From Planctomycetota bacterium (GTDB lineage Bacteria > Planctomycetota > UBA1135 > GCA-002686595): DNA of 64,000 nt. The stretch covers positions 124,001 through 188,000 of the forward strand of contig JADJLZ010000006.1 in assembly GCA_016709875.1 (NCBI GenBank). Reading direction: 5' to 3'. Shown here one piece after another: positions 1 to 7,644 of this stretch. The translations under genes were made by a program, and so were the position numbers. The notes beneath the pieces are model-generated. The model was not told the DNA's origin and made no database searches. It worked only from the letters and a program-made list of their open reading frames with translations. Position 1 is the first letter of the stretch. Each line of letters opens with the position of its first letter.

Positions 1-122
1 ACCTGCTCGCCCGAGAGCCCGTCGATGCGCATGCGGTCCTGGACCGTGGTCTGGATCGTGGCGTGGGGGAGCGTCGAGCAGGCGGCGAGGAACACGAGGG
101 ACGCGGCGAAGAGCGTGCGCAT
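1..122 (-). CDS. N-terminus of a lipoprotein (partial)
   Basis: Only the first 40 codons lie in the window; the gene runs off the left edge. The ATG is the complement of 120-122. The start reads MRTLFAASLVFLAACSTLPH, a short hydrophobic signal sequence followed by a lipobox LAAC with the lipidated cysteine at residue 15, so the product should be membrane-anchored. What remains of the mature part matches no family I recognise. Function unknown. Confidence 0.6.
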   Translation of the reverse strand, partial: MRTLFAASLVFLAACSTLPHATIQTTVQDRMRIDGLSGEQ

Positions 123-145
123 GGCGGGGACTCCGGCTCGAGAAG

Positions 146-180
146 CTAGACGAGCCGCGCCCGCAGCGCCAGCGCCTGCG
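146..180. repeat. 35-bp direct repeat, copy 1 (matches the comM 3' end)
   Basis: These 35 bases repeat 519-553 with one mismatch (g152 against c525). Copy 2 is the last codons and stop of comM; copy 1 lies between the lipoprotein start and the decayed gene. The two copies are 373 bp apart, start to start, and bracket the pseudogene. This looks like a duplicated gene end, left either by integration of a small piece of DNA or by a tandem duplication. Confidence 0.75.
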
Positions 181-237
181 AGAGGCGTGGTATCCTCGAG
201 ACCGAGGTGCGAGAGATGACTCGAACACGACACGCAC

Positions 238-522
238 ATGTACATCGAGGACAAGGGCGGAGCGGGGCGGGCCGCGGCGCATCGGGCGAGTCCGTTCACG
301 CGGGCGCGCACGCCACGCGGGACGTTCGTTCGACGTCCCGGGGCCGCACAACTCTACGCGGTTGGGCGGGTCGGCCCTCCGGGATCCCGGGCCGGAAGAA
401 GCAGGGCGGAGTCGGCTACGGATCGGGGCCGGTCGAGCGATGAAGACGACGCGAGGAACGGACGGGCGCGGGCCGCGTTGCAGGACGGCCGCGTGCGCGA
501 CCTGGGCAAGTACGCCCACTAG
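238..522 (+). pseudogene. Decayed short protein gene of the MYIE-start family
   Basis: Matching pieces lie in three frames in the right order. The start is MYIEDKGG in the frame of 238; then RIGRV and HAGRSFDV in the next frame; then GIPGRKKQGG and GYGSGPVE in the third; then DEDDARNGRAR and a GKYAH ending back in the first frame, with stop TAG at 520-522. From memory, a small (about 100 aa) family of unknown function common in Planctomycetota has the same order: MYIE-K start, ARIGRV, an ISG-xKKxG segment, PVEIDEDVR and a basic GKY tail. At least three frame changes separate the pieces, so this is most likely a pseudogene; clustered sequencing errors are the alternative. Its stop shares CTAG with the comM stop. 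Confidence 0.55.
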
Positions 523-553
523 ACCAGCCGCGCCCGCAGCGCCAGCGCCTGCG
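519..553. repeat. 35-bp direct repeat, copy 2 (comM 3' end)
   Basis: This is the partner of 146-180 (one mismatch). It contains the comM stop codon (complement of 519-521) and the codons for the ALALRARLV tail. Confidence 0.75.
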
Positions 554-2067
554 CCAAGTGCTCAGGCCGCGCCTCGGAACTGCCCTCGAGGTCCGCGATG
601 CTGCGCGCGACGCGGCGCAGGGACTGCACCGCCCGCGCCGAGAGGCTGCGCGCGCGCGTCGCGCGCTCCGAGCAGCGTGCGTGCGGCTCCCGCGAGCGGC
701 GCGTGGCGGTCGAGATCGTCGGCGTCGAGCATCGCATTGACGACCTCGCCCTGGCGTTCGCGCGCGAGCTCGCGCGCGGCGCGCACGCGCGCGCGCAGGC
801 GCGCCTCGCTCGCCTCGCCCAGCTCCGAGTGCAGCCCGCGCGGCGTCCCGCCCGGCAGCGACGCAAGCTCATCCACCTCCGCCGGTTGCACCTCGAGCAC
901 GAGGTCGATGCGGTCGAGCAGGGGACCCGAGATACGCCGGCGGTAGCGCTGCACGAAGCCCGGCGGGCAGCGGCACGCGACCCGGCGGTGGCCGAGGTAG
1001 CCGCACGGACAGGGATTCATCGCCGCCACGAGCTGGAAGCGCGAGGGCAGCTCGATCTGCCGGGCGGAGCGGCTGACGAGCACCGTGCCCGCCTCGAGCG
1101 GCTGGCGCAGCGCCTCGAGCACCTCGCGCCGGAACTCGGGCAGCTCGTCGAGGAATAGCACGCCGCGGTGCGCGAGCGTGATCTCGCCCGGGCTGGCGAG
1201 CACGCCGCCGCCGATCATCGCGGCGTAGCTCGCCGTGTGGTGCGGCGCGCGGAAGGGCCGCGCGTGCGCGAGGCCGCCCGGCCAGCGTCCCGCGGCGGAG
1301 AGCGCCTGCGTGATCTCGAGCCGCTCCTCGAAGTTGGGCGAGGGCAAGAGGCGCGGCAACCGGCGCGCGAGCATGCTCTTGCCCGCCCCCGGCGGTCCGA
1401 CGAGCAGCAGGCCGTGCGCACCCGCGGCGGCGACCGCGAGTGCGAGCTTCGCTTCTCCGAGGCCGCGGATCTCGTCCAGCGAGGGACCGGTGAGCTCCTC
1501 GGGCAGCTCGTCGGCGCGCAGCACCAGGCGCGGGATCCCGGCGCCGTTGCCCGTGACGTGCGCGAGCACCTGCGCGAGGTGGCGCGCGGGGTACACCTCG
1601 AGCTCCGCGACCGCCGCCGCCTCGCTGGCCGTCGAATGCGGGGCGAAGACGCGCCGCACGCCGCGTCCGCGCGCCGCGAGCGCCGCCGCGAGGCCGCCGG
1701 GCACGCCGTGCAGGCGTCCGTCGATGCCGAGCTCGCCCAGGAACAGCGCGCCGCGCAGGAGGCGCGCGTCGAAATGGCCGATTGCGGCCGCGGCCGAGAG
1801 CGCCAGCGGCAGGTCGAGGCTCTCGCCCGACTTGCGCCGCGCCGCGGGCACGAGGTTCAGGTACAGGCGTCCGCCGCCGATCTCGATCCCGTTCTCGCGC
1901 AGCGCGCTCTCGAGCCTTCCCTTGGACTCGCGCAGCACCGGATCGGGCAGGCCGGTCAGGAGTACCTCCGCACGTTCGCGCTTGTGCTCCTCGAAGCGTC
2001 CCTCGACCGTGACGAGCTCAGCCGAGGTACCGACCAGCGAGGCTCCGAGGACGCGTGCGATCTTCAT
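519..2067 (-). CDS. comM: ComM-like Mg-chelatase-type AAA+ ATPase (YifB family), frameshifted near the 3' end
   Basis: ComM is a hexameric AAA+ helicase that promotes branch migration during natural transformation. The start MKIARVLGASL is the complement of 2065-2067. The order is typical: an N-terminal Lon-protease-like ChlI domain (to about residue 170), Walker A GPPGAGKSMLAR (about 223), the AHRGVLFLDELPEF Walker B region, a zinc-type CPCGYLGH stretch, and a C-terminal domain with LSARAV and RVARSIADLEG. The last motifs are in a different frame from the rest. The switch falls in a gcgcgcg tract at about 640-665, and total length 1,549 nt leaves remainder 1 on division by three, which fits loss of one GC unit or gain of one base. 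With that corrected the protein has about 516 residues, normal for ComM. It may work with the ComEC gene at 13975-16275. Confidence 0.88.
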
Positions 2068-2201
2068 CCACCCCGAAGACGCTCGGGGGGCCTCAGGGTT
2101 GCGCGTGCGGAGCGGAAAAACCTCGTCCCAGGAGCGATCGCGCGGCGTATGCGCCGCGGCGCTTGCCCAGCCGCAGCGCGTCCTTGATGCTCTGGAGACC
2201 C

Positions 2202-2534
2202 ATGGACCACTACTACCACCGCCACGACCTAGCCAAGTTCCCCGAGATCGGCGCCAACGCGCCCGAGTTGGCCAAGAAGTTCTTCGACTGGTACGGCGCC
2301 GTCTTCGCCGACGGGGCGCTCTCCGCGCGCGAGAAGGCGCTCGTGGCGCTCGGCGTCGCGCACGCCGTGCAGTGCCCGTACTGCATCGACGCGTACACGC
2401 AGGACCTGCTCGGCAAGGGCTGCGACCTCGACCAGCTGACCGAGGTCGTGCACGTCGCCTCGGCGATTCGCGGTGGCTCGTCGCTCGTGCACGGCGTGCA
2501 GATGCGCAATACCGCCCAGAAGCTCTCGATGTGA
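2202..2534 (+). CDS. Arsenosugar biosynthesis-associated peroxidase-like protein (AhpD/CMD family)
   Basis: This 110-residue protein is a single carboxymuconolactone-decarboxylase/AhpD-type domain. The redox motif CPYC lies at residues 58-61 (AVQCPYCIDAYTQD), followed by the AIRGGSSLVHGVQMRN segment typical of the small peroxidase-like proteins encoded beside arsS. The family is predicted to do thiol redox work next to arsenosugar synthesis; its exact reaction is not established. The ATG at 2202 was chosen because MDHYYHRHDLAKF is the usual family start. The next gene, arsS, starts with a GTG that overlaps this stop codon (GTGA), so the pair is translationally coupled. Confidence 0.9.
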   Translation: MDHYYHRHDLAKFPEIGANAPELAKKFFDWYGAVFADGALSAREKALVALGVAHAVQCPYCIDAYTQDLLGKGCDLDQLTEVVHVASAIRGGSSLVHGVQMRNTAQKLSM

Positions 2535-3589
2535 AGACGCTTCCGACACTGGAAGAGGCGCGCTCGCAGCTCGTCTCGGGCGCCGAACAGCTGCGCCATC
2601 TCGACGCCGTCGCCTTGCGCGACGAGCGCGGCGGGGACTTCGTCCGGCACCTCGAGCGCGCGCGGCTCGCGCCGCTGCGGGCGACCGGGCTCGAAGTGTT
2701 CCAGATCAACGTCGGCAAGCTCTGCAACCAGACCTGCGGCCACTGCCACGTCGACGCGGGACCGACGCGCAAGGAGAGCATAAGCCGCGCGACGGCCGAG
2801 CTCGCCATGCGCGTGCTCGCGTCGACTGCGATCCCGACCGTCGACATCACCGGCGGCGCGCCCGAGCTGAACGAGAACTTCGAGTACCTTGTGCGCGAGT
2901 CGCGGCGCCTGGGCCGGCGCGTGATGGACCGCTGCAATCTGACGGTGCTGCTCGCGCCGCGCTACGCGCACCTGCCGCGTTTCCTCGCCGAACAGCAGGT
3001 CAGCGTCGTCGCCTCGCTGCCGCACTACCGCGCAGAATCGACCGACCGCCAGCGCGGCGCGGGCGTCTTCGCGGACTCGATCGAGGCGCTGCGGCGGCTG
3101 AACGCGGTCGGCTACGGCAAGCCGGGCAGCGGGCTCGAGCTCGTGCTGGTGACCAACCCCGTCGGTGCGTTCCTGCCCGGACAGAGCCAGGCCGCGCTCG
3201 AGGCCGAGTGGAAGCGCGAGCTCGCGCGCCTGCACGGCGTCGAGTTCACGACGCTGCACACGATCACCAACATGCCGATCAGCCGCTACCTCGACTGGCT
3301 CGAGCGTTCGGGCAACCTCGAGGGCTACCTGCAGAAACTCGTCGATGCGTTCAACCCCACCGCTGCGGCGGGCGTGATGTGCCGCACGACGCTGAGCGTC
3401 GGCTGGGATGGCCGGCTCTTCGACTGCGACTTCAACCAGATGCTCGATCTCCAGACAGGCCACGGTGCGCCCACGCACCTCTCCGACTTCGATCCGGCGC
3501 GCCTTTCGACGCGCCGCATCGTCACCGGCAGGCACTGCTTCGGCTGCACCGCGGGCGCGGGCTCGTCCTGCGGCGGCTCGATCGCCTGA
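2531..3589 (+). CDS. arsS: Arsenosugar biosynthesis radical SAM protein ArsS
   Basis: ArsS is a radical SAM enzyme thought to attach the 5'-deoxyadenosyl group to dimethylarsenic species on the way to arsenosugars. The cluster-binding motif C65-NQT-C69-GH-C72 lies inside a KLCNQTCGHCHVDAGP context that is diagnostic for the family. Also present are DITGGAPELN, the RCNLTVL stretch, HTITNMPISRYL and a C-terminal cysteine-rich segment (HCFGCTAGAGSSCGG). Length is 352 aa, normal for ArsS. The start is GTG at 2531, overlapping the upstream stop. No ArsM methyltransferase is visible next to it, so the arsenic methylation step must be encoded elsewhere. Confidence 0.93.
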   Translation: MKTLPTLEEARSQLVSGAEQLRHLDAVALRDERGGDFVRHLERARLAPLRATGLEVFQINVGKLCNQTCGHCHVDAGPTRKESISRATAELAMRVLASTAIPTVDITGGAPELNENFEYLVRESRRLGRRVMDRCNLTVLLAPRYAHLPRFLAEQQVSVVASLPHYRAESTDRQRGAGVFADSIEALRRLNAVGYGKPGSGLELVLVTNPVGAFLPGQSQAALEAEWKRELARLHGVEFTTLHTITNMPISRYLDWLERSGNLEGYLQKLVDAFNPTAAAGVMCRTTLSVGWDGRLFDCDFNQMLDLQTGHGAPTHLSDFDPARLSTRRIVTGRHCFGCTAGAGSSCGGSIA

Positions 3590-3592
3590 GCG

Positions 3593-4636
3593 TCAGCGCG
3601 CGAACTTCCCCGCGACGGCGTGTACATCCGCCGCGAAGGCGTCGACGTCTTCGGCGCGCGTGTTCCAGGCGCACATCCAGCGCACGAGGTTCGCCTGCTC
3701 GTCCCAGACGAGGAAGGGCCAGCGCTGCTGCAGCTCGCCGATCGTCGCCTTGGGGAGCCGCGCGAAGACCGCGTTGGCCTGCACCGGCTCGGCGATCTCG
3801 AGTCCGGGCGCGCGGGCGACCGCGGCGGCCAGGCGCTGCGCCATCGAGTTGGCGTGGGCCGCGTTCTCGCGCCACAACTCGCCCTCGAGCAGCGCGACGA
3901 GCTGCGCCGAGAGGAAGCGCTGCTTCGACGCGAGTTGCATGCCCTGCTTGCGCAGGAAGAGGAACTCCTCGCCCAGCCCCTCGCGCAGGAAGACCACCGC
4001 CTCCGCTCCCATCAAGCCGTTTTTCGTGCCGCCGAAAGAGAGCACATCGACGCCCACGCGTGTCGTGATCTCGGCGAAGGAGAGGCCCAGCGAGACCGCC
4101 GCGTTGCAGATGCGCGCGCCGTCCATGTGCAGCAGCAGACCGTGCGCGTGCGCCGTCTCGGCCAGGCTCTCGATCTCGCCGGGGCCGTAGACCGTGCCGA
4201 GTTCGGTCGCGTTCGAGATGGTCACCGCGCGCGGCTGCACGCGGTGCGGATCGCCGACATAGCCCAGCGAGGCTTCGATCGATCCGGGCGCGATCTTTCC
4301 GTGCTGCGTCGGGAGCGCGACGAGCTTGAAGCCCCCGAAGCGCTCGGGCGCGCCGCCCTCGTCGACGTCGACGTGCGCGTCGCGCGCGCACAGCACGGCC
4401 TCGTGCGGCCGCAGGATCGAGGACAGACCGAGCACATTCGCGCCGGTGCCGTTGAAGAGCGGAAAGGCGCGCGTGTGCGGGCCGAAGTGCTGGCGGAAGA
4501 GCTCCTGCGCGCGTTCGGTCCACGGATCCGCGCCGTAGGAGGGCGTGTGGCCGCTGTTGGCGCGCGCGAGCGCCTCGAGGACGGAAGGGTGCGCGGGCGC
4601 CTGGTTGTCGCTGCCGAAGCTCGCGGGAGAGTTCAT
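3593..4636 (-). CDS. Low-specificity threonine aldolase-type PLP enzyme
   Basis: This fold-type I PLP enzyme of 347 aa belongs to the beta-eliminating lyase/threonine aldolase family, which splits L-threonine (or related beta-hydroxy amino acids) into glycine and an aldehyde. The Schiff-base lysine is K205 in SFGGTKNGL, and the PLP-binding aspartate is D172 in HMDGARICNA. NGTGANV near residue 62 forms part of the phosphate pocket. The start MNSPASFGSDNQ is the complement of 4634-4636 and is preceded by GAGCCC. It converges on arsS with three bases between the stops. Exact substrate not determinable. Confidence 0.9.
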   Translation of the reverse strand: MNSPASFGSDNQAPAHPSVLEALARANSGHTPSYGADPWTERAQELFRQHFGPHTRAFPLFNGTGANVLGLSSILRPHEAVLCARDAHVDVDEGGAPERFGGFKLVALPTQHGKIAPGSIEASLGYVGDPHRVQPRAVTISNATELGTVYGPGEIESLAETAHAHGLLLHMDGARICNAAVSLGLSFAEITTRVGVDVLSFGGTKNGLMGAEAVVFLREGLGEEFLFLRKQGMQLASKQRFLSAQLVALLEGELWRENAAHANSMAQRLAAAVARAPGLEIAEPVQANAVFARLPKATIGELQQRWPFLVWDEQANLVRWMCAWNTRAEDVDAFAADVHAVAGKFAR

Positions 4637-4669
4637 GGGCTCTCCAGGGTAGCGTGCGCGCCGATCCGT

Positions 4670-4675
4670 TAGAGT
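4670..4675 (+). promoter_or_regulatory. Possible -10 element TAGAGT before the amidase gene
   Basis: The hexamer TAGAGT ends six bases before the ATG at 4682, which would give an almost leaderless transcript. The 9-mer TTAGAGTGC around it recurs exactly before the methyltransferase gene (19388-19396). No convincing -35 box is visible. Inferred from pattern only. Confidence 0.3.
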
Positions 4676-4681
4676 GCCGAC

Positions 4682-5569
4682 ATGAGCGGATGGAAGATCG
4701 GGCTCGTGGGAGCCCTGCTGCTCGGCCTGTGCGCCTGCCGCGCGAACCCGCCGCCGGCAGCGGCCCTGCGGCCGCCCGACGACGAGATCGTGGTCTGCGG
4801 CCAGCGCTTCCACATCGGAACCCCCGTGGTGACCTGGGAGCAATTTCCCGGGTACTCCTTCTATGGCAAGGGCGAGTGCTTCGTCGGCGGGACGAGGGAT
4901 CCTGAAGCGTTGCGCGCGCAGGTCGACCAGTTCGTGCTGCACTTCGACGTCTGCGGCATCTCGCGCACCTGCTACAGGGTGCTGCTCGAGCGCAAACTCT
5001 CGGTGCACTTCATGCTCGACGTCGATGGAACGCTCTACCAGGCGCTCGACCTCGCCGAGCGCGCCTGGCACGCGACCAAGTCGAACACGCGCTCGATCGG
5101 CGTCGAGATCGCGAACCTCGGCGCGTATCCGCCGGGCCAGGGCAGGATCCTCGACGAGTGGTACGCGCAGGATGCCGACGGGCCCTACCTCGCGCTGCCC
5201 GCGCGCCTGGGCGACGGCGGGATCCGCACTGCGGGCTTCGTCGCGCGCCCGGCTCGGCCTGCAAAGGTCGTGGGCGAGACGCAGGGCGAGACGCTCGAGC
5301 AGTACGATTTCACGCCCGCGCAGTACGCGGCGCTCGAGAAGCTCGCGGCGGGCCTCGCGCGGGTTTTTCCGCGCATCGAGCCCGAGGCGCCGCGCGCCCC
5401 CGACGGCGCCGTCGCGCGCGGAGCGCTCTCCGACGAGGCCTGGAAGGACTTCCACGGCATCCTCGGCCACTACCACGTGCAGCAGAACAAGACCGACCCC
5501 GGTCCGGCTTTCGACTGGGAAGACTTCCTGGCTGCGGTGCGAGCGGAGCTCGGCCGCACGGCACCCTGA
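4682..5569 (+). CDS. N-acetylmuramoyl-L-alanine amidase (Amidase_2), lipoprotein
   Basis: This 295-residue protein should cleave the bond between MurNAc and the L-alanine of the peptide stem in peptidoglycan. It has a signal sequence with lipobox LCAC (lipidated C19). An amidase_2-type zinc domain follows: FVLHFDVCG (first histidine, about 107), HFMLDVDGTLYQ, RAWHATKSNTRSIGVEIAN and the late GHYHVQQNKTDPGPAFDW. Candidate zinc ligands are the histidines of LHFD and GHYH and the D of KTDPGP. A cysteine-rich insert (CGISRTC) sits in the N-terminal part. It is followed nine bases later by the exonuclease-like gene. Confidence 0.88.
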   Translation: MSGWKIGLVGALLLGLCACRANPPPAAALRPPDDEIVVCGQRFHIGTPVVTWEQFPGYSFYGKGECFVGGTRDPEALRAQVDQFVLHFDVCGISRTCYRVLLERKLSVHFMLDVDGTLYQALDLAERAWHATKSNTRSIGVEIANLGAYPPGQGRILDEWYAQDADGPYLALPARLGDGGIRTAGFVARPARPAKVVGETQGETLEQYDFTPAQYAALEKLAAGLARVFPRIEPEAPRAPDGAVARGALSDEAWKDFHGILGHYHVQQNKTDPGPAFDWEDFLAAVRAELGRTAP

Positions 5570-5578
5570 GGCAACGTC

Positions 5579-6298
5579 ATGCAAAACCTCCTGAGCTTCG
5601 ACATCGAGATCGCCAACGTCTTCACGCTCGCCCCCGGCGAGGACCTCGAGCGCTACGCACCCTTTGACATCTCCGTCGCGGCCGCGGCGACGCACGGCGG
5701 CAGCGTGCGCCACTGGCACGCGCGCGATGTCGCGGGCCGGCCCAGCGGTGTCCTCGACGCCAAGCTCGCGCGCGAGGTGCTCGAGTACCTGCGCGCCGAG
5801 CAACAGCAGGGCACGCGCGTGTGCGCCTGGAACGGCCTCTCCTTCGACCTGCGCTGGCTGGGCCACGTCGCGCGCGATATGCAACTCGCCAGCGAGGTTG
5901 CGCTCGAGCTCTACGACCCGATGTTCCAGTTCGCGACGCAGCGCGGCTTCCCGATCGGCCTCGCCGCGGCGGCGGAGGGCATGGGGATCGCGCAGAAGAA
6001 GCTGATGAGCGCCGACCGCGCCCCGGTCGAGTGGCAGGCAGGCAACCACCAAGTCGTGCTCGACTACGTCGCGGGGGATTGCACGCTGACGAACCAGGTG
6101 GCGGCCGCGATCGAGCACGCGGGCCAGGTGAAGTGGCGCACCAAGCGCGGCACGCTGTCGAGCGAGCCGATGGTCAAGTTGCGTCAGGTGCGGGATGTGA
6201 TGCGCGATCCGCCGCCGGACCAGGGCTGGATGAGCGAGCCCAAGCCGGTCTCGAACTACTGGGCCTGGATGAAGAATGCGATCGGGGCGGGGGCGTGA
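5579..6298 (+). CDS. Ribonuclease H-like (DEDD-type 3'-5' exonuclease-like) protein
   Basis: A 239-residue protein with the spaced acidic motifs of the DnaQ/RNase D exonuclease fold: LLSFDIEIAN at residues 4-13, WNGLSFDLRWLG around 85-96, and LDYVAGDCTLT around 162-172. These would hold two metal ions for phosphodiester cleavage. A C-terminal tail rich in W and P (QGWMSEP, YWAWMKNA) lies outside the fold. Nothing shows whether DNA or RNA is the substrate. The next small reading frame starts at a GTG overlapping its stop (GTGA). Confidence 0.7.
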   Translation: MQNLLSFDIEIANVFTLAPGEDLERYAPFDISVAAAATHGGSVRHWHARDVAGRPSGVLDAKLAREVLEYLRAEQQQGTRVCAWNGLSFDLRWLGHVARDMQLASEVALELYDPMFQFATQRGFPIGLAAAAEGMGIAQKKLMSADRAPVEWQAGNHQVVLDYVAGDCTLTNQVAAAIEHAGQVKWRTKRGTLSSEPMVKLRQVRDVMRDPPPDQGWMSEPKPVSNYWAWMKNAIGAGA

Positions 6299-6453
6299 AG
6301 CGCATCTTCCTGATCCTCGTGCTCGCCGCGATCCAGGCCCCCGTTCCGGCCGCAGCATTGTCCGCGCCCGGGGTCGAGCCAGGAAACCTGGTCTCGATCG
6401 ACTGGAAGGCACCCATGCACACGACTCGATCGCCGCGTCCGGGGCCTGGTTAA
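6295..6453 (+). CDS. Small secreted peptide, truncated copy of the gene at 7213
   Basis: This 52-codon frame starts with GTG overlapping the upstream stop. It encodes a signal-peptide-like start, MKRIFLILVLAAIQAPVPAA, then about 30 residues without known features. The stretch for IFLILVLAAIQ is a perfect 34-base copy of 7223-7256, the signal sequence of the secreted protein downstream, but the mature parts differ. It may be a remnant of a recent duplication rather than a working gene. Confidence 0.4.
   Translation: MKRIFLILVLAAIQAPVPAAALSAPGVEPGNLVSIDWKAPMHTTRSPRPGPG
6303..6336. repeat. 34-bp direct repeat, copy 1 (signal-peptide coding)
   Basis: Identical to 7223-7256, 920 bp downstream. 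Both encode the hydrophobic core IFLILVLAAIQ of a signal peptide. Identity at the base level points to a recent duplication or gene conversion. Confidence 0.85.
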
Positions 6454-6509
6454 CCGTCGACGAGCTCGCTGGGTACAGGGCACGGAGGGAGAAGAAGTCG
6501 GAGTAGCAC

Positions 6510-6737
6510 ATGAATTCCATCGCCGTCCTCGCTGTTCTCGCGCTGTTCTGTACTGTCGCGTCCTGTCGCTCTCCGGTACCGGACGAGTCCCAGGATCCCT
6601 ACTCGATGCACTGCGTCAGGATGAACGTCTGCGGCCCCGACGGGAGGATGCACGAGACGCTCGCGCTAGTAATGAGACTCACTCCCGAGGAGTCGGCCGC
6701 GTGCGAAGCTGAGAAGGTGCGCGATGCAGGGAAGTAG
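6510..6737 (+). CDS. Small lipoprotein of unknown function
   Basis: This 75-residue protein has a signal sequence ending in the lipobox VASC (cysteine at residue 19) and a short mature part with three more cysteines (MHCVRMNVCG, SAACEAEK). A purine-rich stretch, gggagaagaag, lies about 12-20 bases upstream and may serve as ribosome binding site. I do not recognise a family. It sits in a cluster of four small secreted proteins. Confidence 0.6.
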   Translation: MNSIAVLAVLALFCTVASCRSPVPDESQDPYSMHCVRMNVCGPDGRMHETLALVMRLTPEESAACEAEKVRDAGK

Positions 6738-6757
6738 GGCTTGAGCGGGGTGCTTGC

Positions 6758-7151
6758 ATGAGTAGGGTAGTCGCTGCGCTCCTGATCGCAGCTCTTGGCG
6801 GTAGCTGCGTGGACCTTGGCGAGCGACATGGCGTCGTCATCGACACGCGAAGCGTCGAGCGGCTTCGGCCCGGTGTGACGAGCCTGGTGCAGGCGACCGA
6901 GATCCTCGGACACGAGCCCTGCGCGGTGACAGCCGATGCCGCCGGTGCCAAGCGCGCGACCTGGTGGTCCCTACCTCGGCGGCGAGGAAGATGCGGGCCT
7001 GCGCATCTCCGAATACATCGTGATCGCGCATTTCGACCCCGCGAACATGCTCGTGTCGGTGACGGCTGCGGACTTTCGTGGAAGGGACGCCTGGTACTAC
7101 CCCGATTCCGATCAATTCACGGCCGAGGTCTCGCCGTGCGACGGGAACTAG
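6758..7151 (+). CDS. Small BamE-like lipoprotein, apparently frameshifted
   Basis: The first frame gives a lipoprotein start (MSRVVAALLIAALGGSC, lipobox GGSC) and the segment LRPGVTSLVQATEILGHEP, which resembles the pG-T-x(6)-ilG-P pattern of SmpA/BamE-like domains and of the next gene. Near 6950-6980 the reading continues in another frame: YLGGEEDAGLRISEY, then IVIAHFDPANML and YYPDSDQF, to the stop at 7149-7151. This second half aligns in order with the next protein (wedge of acidic residues, then a beta-strand pair and YP). Total length has remainder 1 on division by three, so one extra base or two missing bases would explain it: real decay or a sequence error. Confidence 0.5.
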
Positions 7152-7212
7152 TGCGGAAGGCGGGGGGTGTACACTCGCAAGAGCAACGATCGATACGTCC
7201 GAGTTCCAATTC

Positions 7213-7634
7213 ATGAAGCACACATCTTCCTGATCCTCGTGCTCGCCGCGATCCAGTGCGCGGGCCTGGACGTCTGCCGGCTCACCGGCGGCAACATCGA
7301 TCCGCAGCGCGCGCGCCTGCTGGTTCCCGGCGCGACGAGCTCCTACGAGGCGATCAGGATTCTCGGAGGCGAGCCCCAATACGAAGGTTGGTCGTGGGAG
7401 GACGGGGAAACCTCCGTCTGGTGCTGCCTCGCTGGCGATCTCTCCAACCCGGACAGCATTCGGATCGGGTACGTGCTCGAAGCCCACTTCGGCCGAGACG
7501 ACAAATTGCTGGGCATCGAGCTCTTCGAGCGGGACGGCTATCCGGCCGATCATCGCATTCCGACCGCTGCCTGGGTACCGGATCTGGATCTGACGACGCG
7601 CGGGCGGATTCGCGTCCGCCAGGACCTGGGCTGA
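7213..7634 (+). CDS. Small secreted BamE-like protein, paralog of the gene at 6758
   Basis: The mature part contains LLVPGATSSYEAIRILGGEP, the same pattern as LRPGVTSLVQATEILGHEP in the previous gene, followed by WSWEDGETSVWCCL, a RIGYVLEAHFG strand and FERDGYP. The natural start appears to be the ATG at 7213 (MKH...), but two extra bases in cacaca put it out of frame with the rest; otherwise translation would begin at the GTG at 7167 (VYTRKSNDRY). The signal core IFLILVLAAIQ is encoded by the 34-bp repeat. About 139 residues. Function unknown; BamE-like folds usually sit in the envelope. Confidence 0.5.
7223..7256. repeat. 34-bp direct repeat, copy 2
   Basis: Perfect copy of 6303-6336; see there. 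Confidence 0.85.
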
Positions 7635-7644
7635 CGCCCGCTCC

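Noticed and set aside
1168..2187. Long open frames on the strand opposite to comM, lysC, uup and the secretins
   Set aside because: They are mirror frames caused by high GC content: composition is dominated by R, A, E and G, no family motif is present, and the other strand carries clearly conserved proteins.
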